A stretch of DNA of 64,000 nt from Phallusia mammillata (Eukaryota; Chordata; Ascidiacea; Phlebobranchia; Ascidiidae). Location: NCBI GenBank assembly GCA_003260075.1, contig QLIY01000157.1:1-64000 (forward strand), read 5' to 3'. The notes beneath the pieces were generated by a model. That model searched no databases. It was not told the DNA's origin and saw nothing but the letters and a program-made list of their open reading frames with translations. Shown here in pieces: positions 61,201-64,000 of the stretch. Position 1 is the stretch's first letter. Each line of letters starts with the position of its first letter. The position numbers were made by a program, and so were the translations under genes.

Positions 61201-62760
61201 TACTAAGCAATATCAGACCCTCCAACAGACAGCGTGGTCATTGACGAACTGAAGATGGCAGTTAGGCGAAATATACACATACATTCCATGTAAATTCATT
61301 GACTGATTCTGTTACTTGCAAATCGTGTTTTCAGAGGAACAGGGAACTATGGCAGGGAGAAAACCTGAAAAAGTTTTTATTTATAAAATACTCGCCATGC
61401 ACGCAGTTGGTGTACAATAGAATGTATTCCATATAGACTGTGAGCCATCGTATAGAAATGATGGCAAAATACAAATACACGCATAAGATGGGAGCGTTCC
61501 ATTCCAACTTCACACAAATCCGACTCAAATCGACCAAAGCATCTTCCGGCGTTCGACCAAACAACAACGTAACAGTGACGTCACAAATGACGTAAGAATA
61601 AGACGCGTGACGTAAAAAAGATGGCGGATAAAATATGCGATATTGGGGTGTATTTTGGAGATGTCTTTATTTGTGTCATACGGTATTTCAGATGTTTTGT
61701 AAATTACAAGAAAAACAAATAGTTTTAAAATTACAATTTGGACTGCTATCGAAATCAAAAGTTGATTGGGTGGATTTTTTCAAGCATTTTGAAAGCTGAA
61801 AAACCAATAAAGCGCTGATTTAAAAAAAATCAGCACTGAAAAGGGTATTGATAGGAACTACTTCTTTGAAACACCGGACAGCAGTGGTTCTAAACTCATT
61901 TCAGGCCATGGACCACCAGTTCAATTAAATGAATATCGTGGACCAATCCATTCCCCCCCCCCGACACAAATGAAAGTAAATTCTTAAAAAAGGATTCTAT
62001 TTGATTGGTCTGTGACCCAATAAAAATGCTTCCATGGATGGCCCACTGGTTGAGAACCGCTGTACTAAGCAATATCAGACCCTCCAACAGACAGCGTAGT
62101 CATTGACGAACTGAAGATGGCAGTTAGGCGAAATATACACATACATTCCATGTAAATTCATTGACTGATTCTGTTACTTGCAAATCGTGTTTTCAGAGGA
62201 ACAGGGAACTATGGCAGGGAGAAAACCTGAAAAAGTTTTTATTTATAAAATACTCGCCATGCACGCAGTTGGTGTACAATAGAATGTATTCCATATAGAC
62301 TGTGAGCCATCGTATAGAAATGATGGCAAAATACAAATACACGCATAAGGTGGGAGCGTTCCATTCCAACTCCACACAAACCCGACTCAAATCGACCAAA
62401 CCCTCCTCCGGCGTTCGACCAAACAACAACGTAACAGTGACGTCACAAAAGACATAAGAATAAGACGCGTGACGTAAAAAACGTGGCGAAAAGAAAAAAA
62501 TATGCCATATTGGGGTGTATTTGGAGATGTTTTTATTTGTGTCTTACGTTATTTTAGATGTTTGTACAAGAAAAATAAAGAGTTTTGAATTTACAATTTA
62601 GACAGAGCTATCAAAATAAAAAGTTGTTTGGGTGGAATTTTTTAGCATATTCTGAAGCAGAAAAACAATAAAGCATTGATTTAATTATCTACAGCAGTAG
62701 TTCTCAACTCGTTTCAGGCCATGGGCCACCAGTTTAATTAAATGAATATCGTGGACCAAT
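61100..62760. repeat. Long C10 junction duplication (about 800 bp)
   Basis: After the run at 61953-61962, sequence from about 61099 restarts and runs to about 62760. Differences include substitutions and small indels. This is the longest overlap of its kind in the window. Confidence 0.85.
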
Positions 62761-63039
62761 CCATCGTTGAGTAAGGGTAAAGAAAGGCCCAACAACAAGA
62801 ATATTGGCTTAAAATATGTACAAAGTTTCGAAGATTAATTGATATCAAGCAACTGACAGATACCAATAAATAGCCCATAACTTGAATTAGCCTTTTTCTT
62901 ACGAAATATTTTATTAGTCGTCACTATATGTCAAAGCATCAAGCTAATAGATGATATTAAGTAAATATCATCAAATATATAATTAACGTCCTGTGGACCA
63001 CCCAAAAAGCCATCATGGACCACCAGTTGAGAACCACTG
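62695..63039 (+). mobile_element. hAT-type MITE (345 bp)
   Basis: Ends CAGTAGTTCTCAACTCG and CCAGTTGAGAACCACTG. The target duplication is degraded (ATCTACAG versus CCCTGCAG). The left part also occurs at about 61884-61952, before the junction. Confidence 0.75.
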
Positions 63040-64000
63040 CCCTGCAGTAAACCATTCACCACAAATATATGCTCATTTCACACAGTGCATGACTGAAGGT
63101 TATAATAAACCTATCGGTTGGGAACAATCAAATATTTTTCACACTGGACAAAACTACCTTACCACCTAATTAGACAAATACAAATAAAGAATCAGTAAAA
63201 AGATCAATTAGTTACAAGGCCAGAACGCAGCGATGAAAAACTGCATCAACAAGAAAATGAACGTTATTGCGTATCTAAAACATTCGTAAAATAATTCTTG
63301 TATATCTGCATATAATATACAGAGGGCGGGGTATAATCTTAAAACACAACACATCAATATAGAAATGTATATTTTTGTATATATGATGCCAAAGGAATCA
63401 AAGTATTAAGCTATTGCTGTGCCACGCAGGGTGGAGCTACTACCACAAGAACCAACAGACAGAAAAGTATGCTAAATACCGATAGATGGCGTAAAGAGCG
63501 TTGATACTTAAATTAACAGTGAGGTTGGGATAAGGTTAGGGACTAAATTTCTAAGTTGGTTGTATTAGTGTTATGAAACCCCACCCAACCCTAACAGGCC
63601 TACCGTTAGCATTTTTACACAAATTGCATTTAAAATATTTGCCAATGCTCTTTGCGCCCACCTAACCGTATTTAGCAAACTTATTTGGTGTGAGTTCTTG
63701 TCTTAGGAGATTTTCCCTACAACTAAGGCTTAGTCAAGTAAAAACGCAACCTAACAAAATCTAGGCTATACAAAAACGCGAAAATACATGTACCTTTATT
63801 GCCACCCAGCGGTTTATACACAGCAACTCTTACCACCGCTAGATGTCAGCAAAGTCTCGACTACTGCATTGTTCACATGGACAGTACGTTTGACGTCAAA
63901 AAGCTTTTTTCACTATTCGAGCATGCATATATCGCAGGAATTGAAGCGTGACAGCGTTACGAAGTCGTTGACCTTAAGTGGCCTTCACCATCGGATGATT

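Larger units (their letters stand above)
59893..64000. other. Gene-poor distal region with repeats
   Basis: No coding exon is convincing. It contains a tRNA-like SINE (59968-60090), hAT-type elements at 60770-61200 and 62695-63039, and a large junction duplication at 61100-62760. After 63040 I see only unique AT-rich sequence. Confidence 0.6.

Noticed and set aside
61220-61285. Hammerhead-like CTGAAGA ... GGCGAAAT (repeated near 62106)
   Set aside because: The would-be stem II (GGC versus GGC) does not pair and no stem III or cleavage site follows. At best it is a strongly decayed relative.
61565-61612. Clustered TGACGTCA/TGACGTAA sites as a CREB-type enhancer
   Set aside because: TGACGT words recur throughout introns and repeats in this window, so a cluster here is not distinctive without chromatin data.
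61331-61758. Minus-strand open frames, with a near copy at 62193-62429
   Set aside because: They lie in the duplicated, element-rich region, have no domain, and the two copies do not keep a shared, splice-supported structure.

Overview
The window looks like animal nuclear DNA from a solitary ascidian, most likely Ciona. That name is inferred from AT-rich sequence, many short introns with standard GT/AG sites, chordate-type genes, abundant short hAT-type elements and heavy allelic variation. No species-diagnostic gene was used. Nine protein-coding loci can be modelled. Their exons were joined by eye from splice sites, phase and protein logic, so ends may shift by a few bases.

Layout. (1) 251-1752 (+): small three-exon membrane protein, not recognised. 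(2) 3912-4688 (-): C2H2 zinc-finger protein with eight fingers. (3) 7826-14788 (+): nine-exon SLC45-family sugar/H+ transporter, 897 residues. (4) 16860-17101 (-): orphan terminal exon ending in a CCIL prenylation-like tail. (5) 17483-29994 (+): seventeen-exon gene for a Ser/Lys/Arg-rich protein of about 1,213 residues that I do not recognise. (6) 32159-48342 (-): NWD1-type NACHT/WD-repeat protein, 24 exons, about 1,546 residues once assembly duplications are collapsed. (7-9) 49425-51446, 52797-54893 and 58080-59892 (+): a tandem cluster of three IAH1-type SGNH esterases with identical four-exon structure. The NWD1 and first IAH1 genes are divergently arranged, about 1.1 kb apart. The region after 59893 has no gene I can support.

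Non-coding content. At least twelve short hAT-type elements carry terminal inverted repeats, most with 8-bp target duplications. There are several tRNA-derived SINE copies, one tRNA-unrelated SINE-like family, a 110-bp minisatellite and an AACCGGTT-rich repeat field. A sequence with the complete type I hammerhead ribozyme layout lies antisense in an intron of the first IAH1 gene (50548-50597), with two decayed relatives in NWD1 introns.

Assembly. The window contains about 27 places where a segment ends, a run of C (or G), usually exactly ten, follows, and a near-identical copy of the preceding segment restarts. Single N bases mark similar joins. These are best read as overlapping, probably allelic, contig ends pasted together, not as real tandem duplications. 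Two fall inside NWD1 exons. One 90-bp block (30765-30856) is a misplaced copy of an intron from 22 kb.
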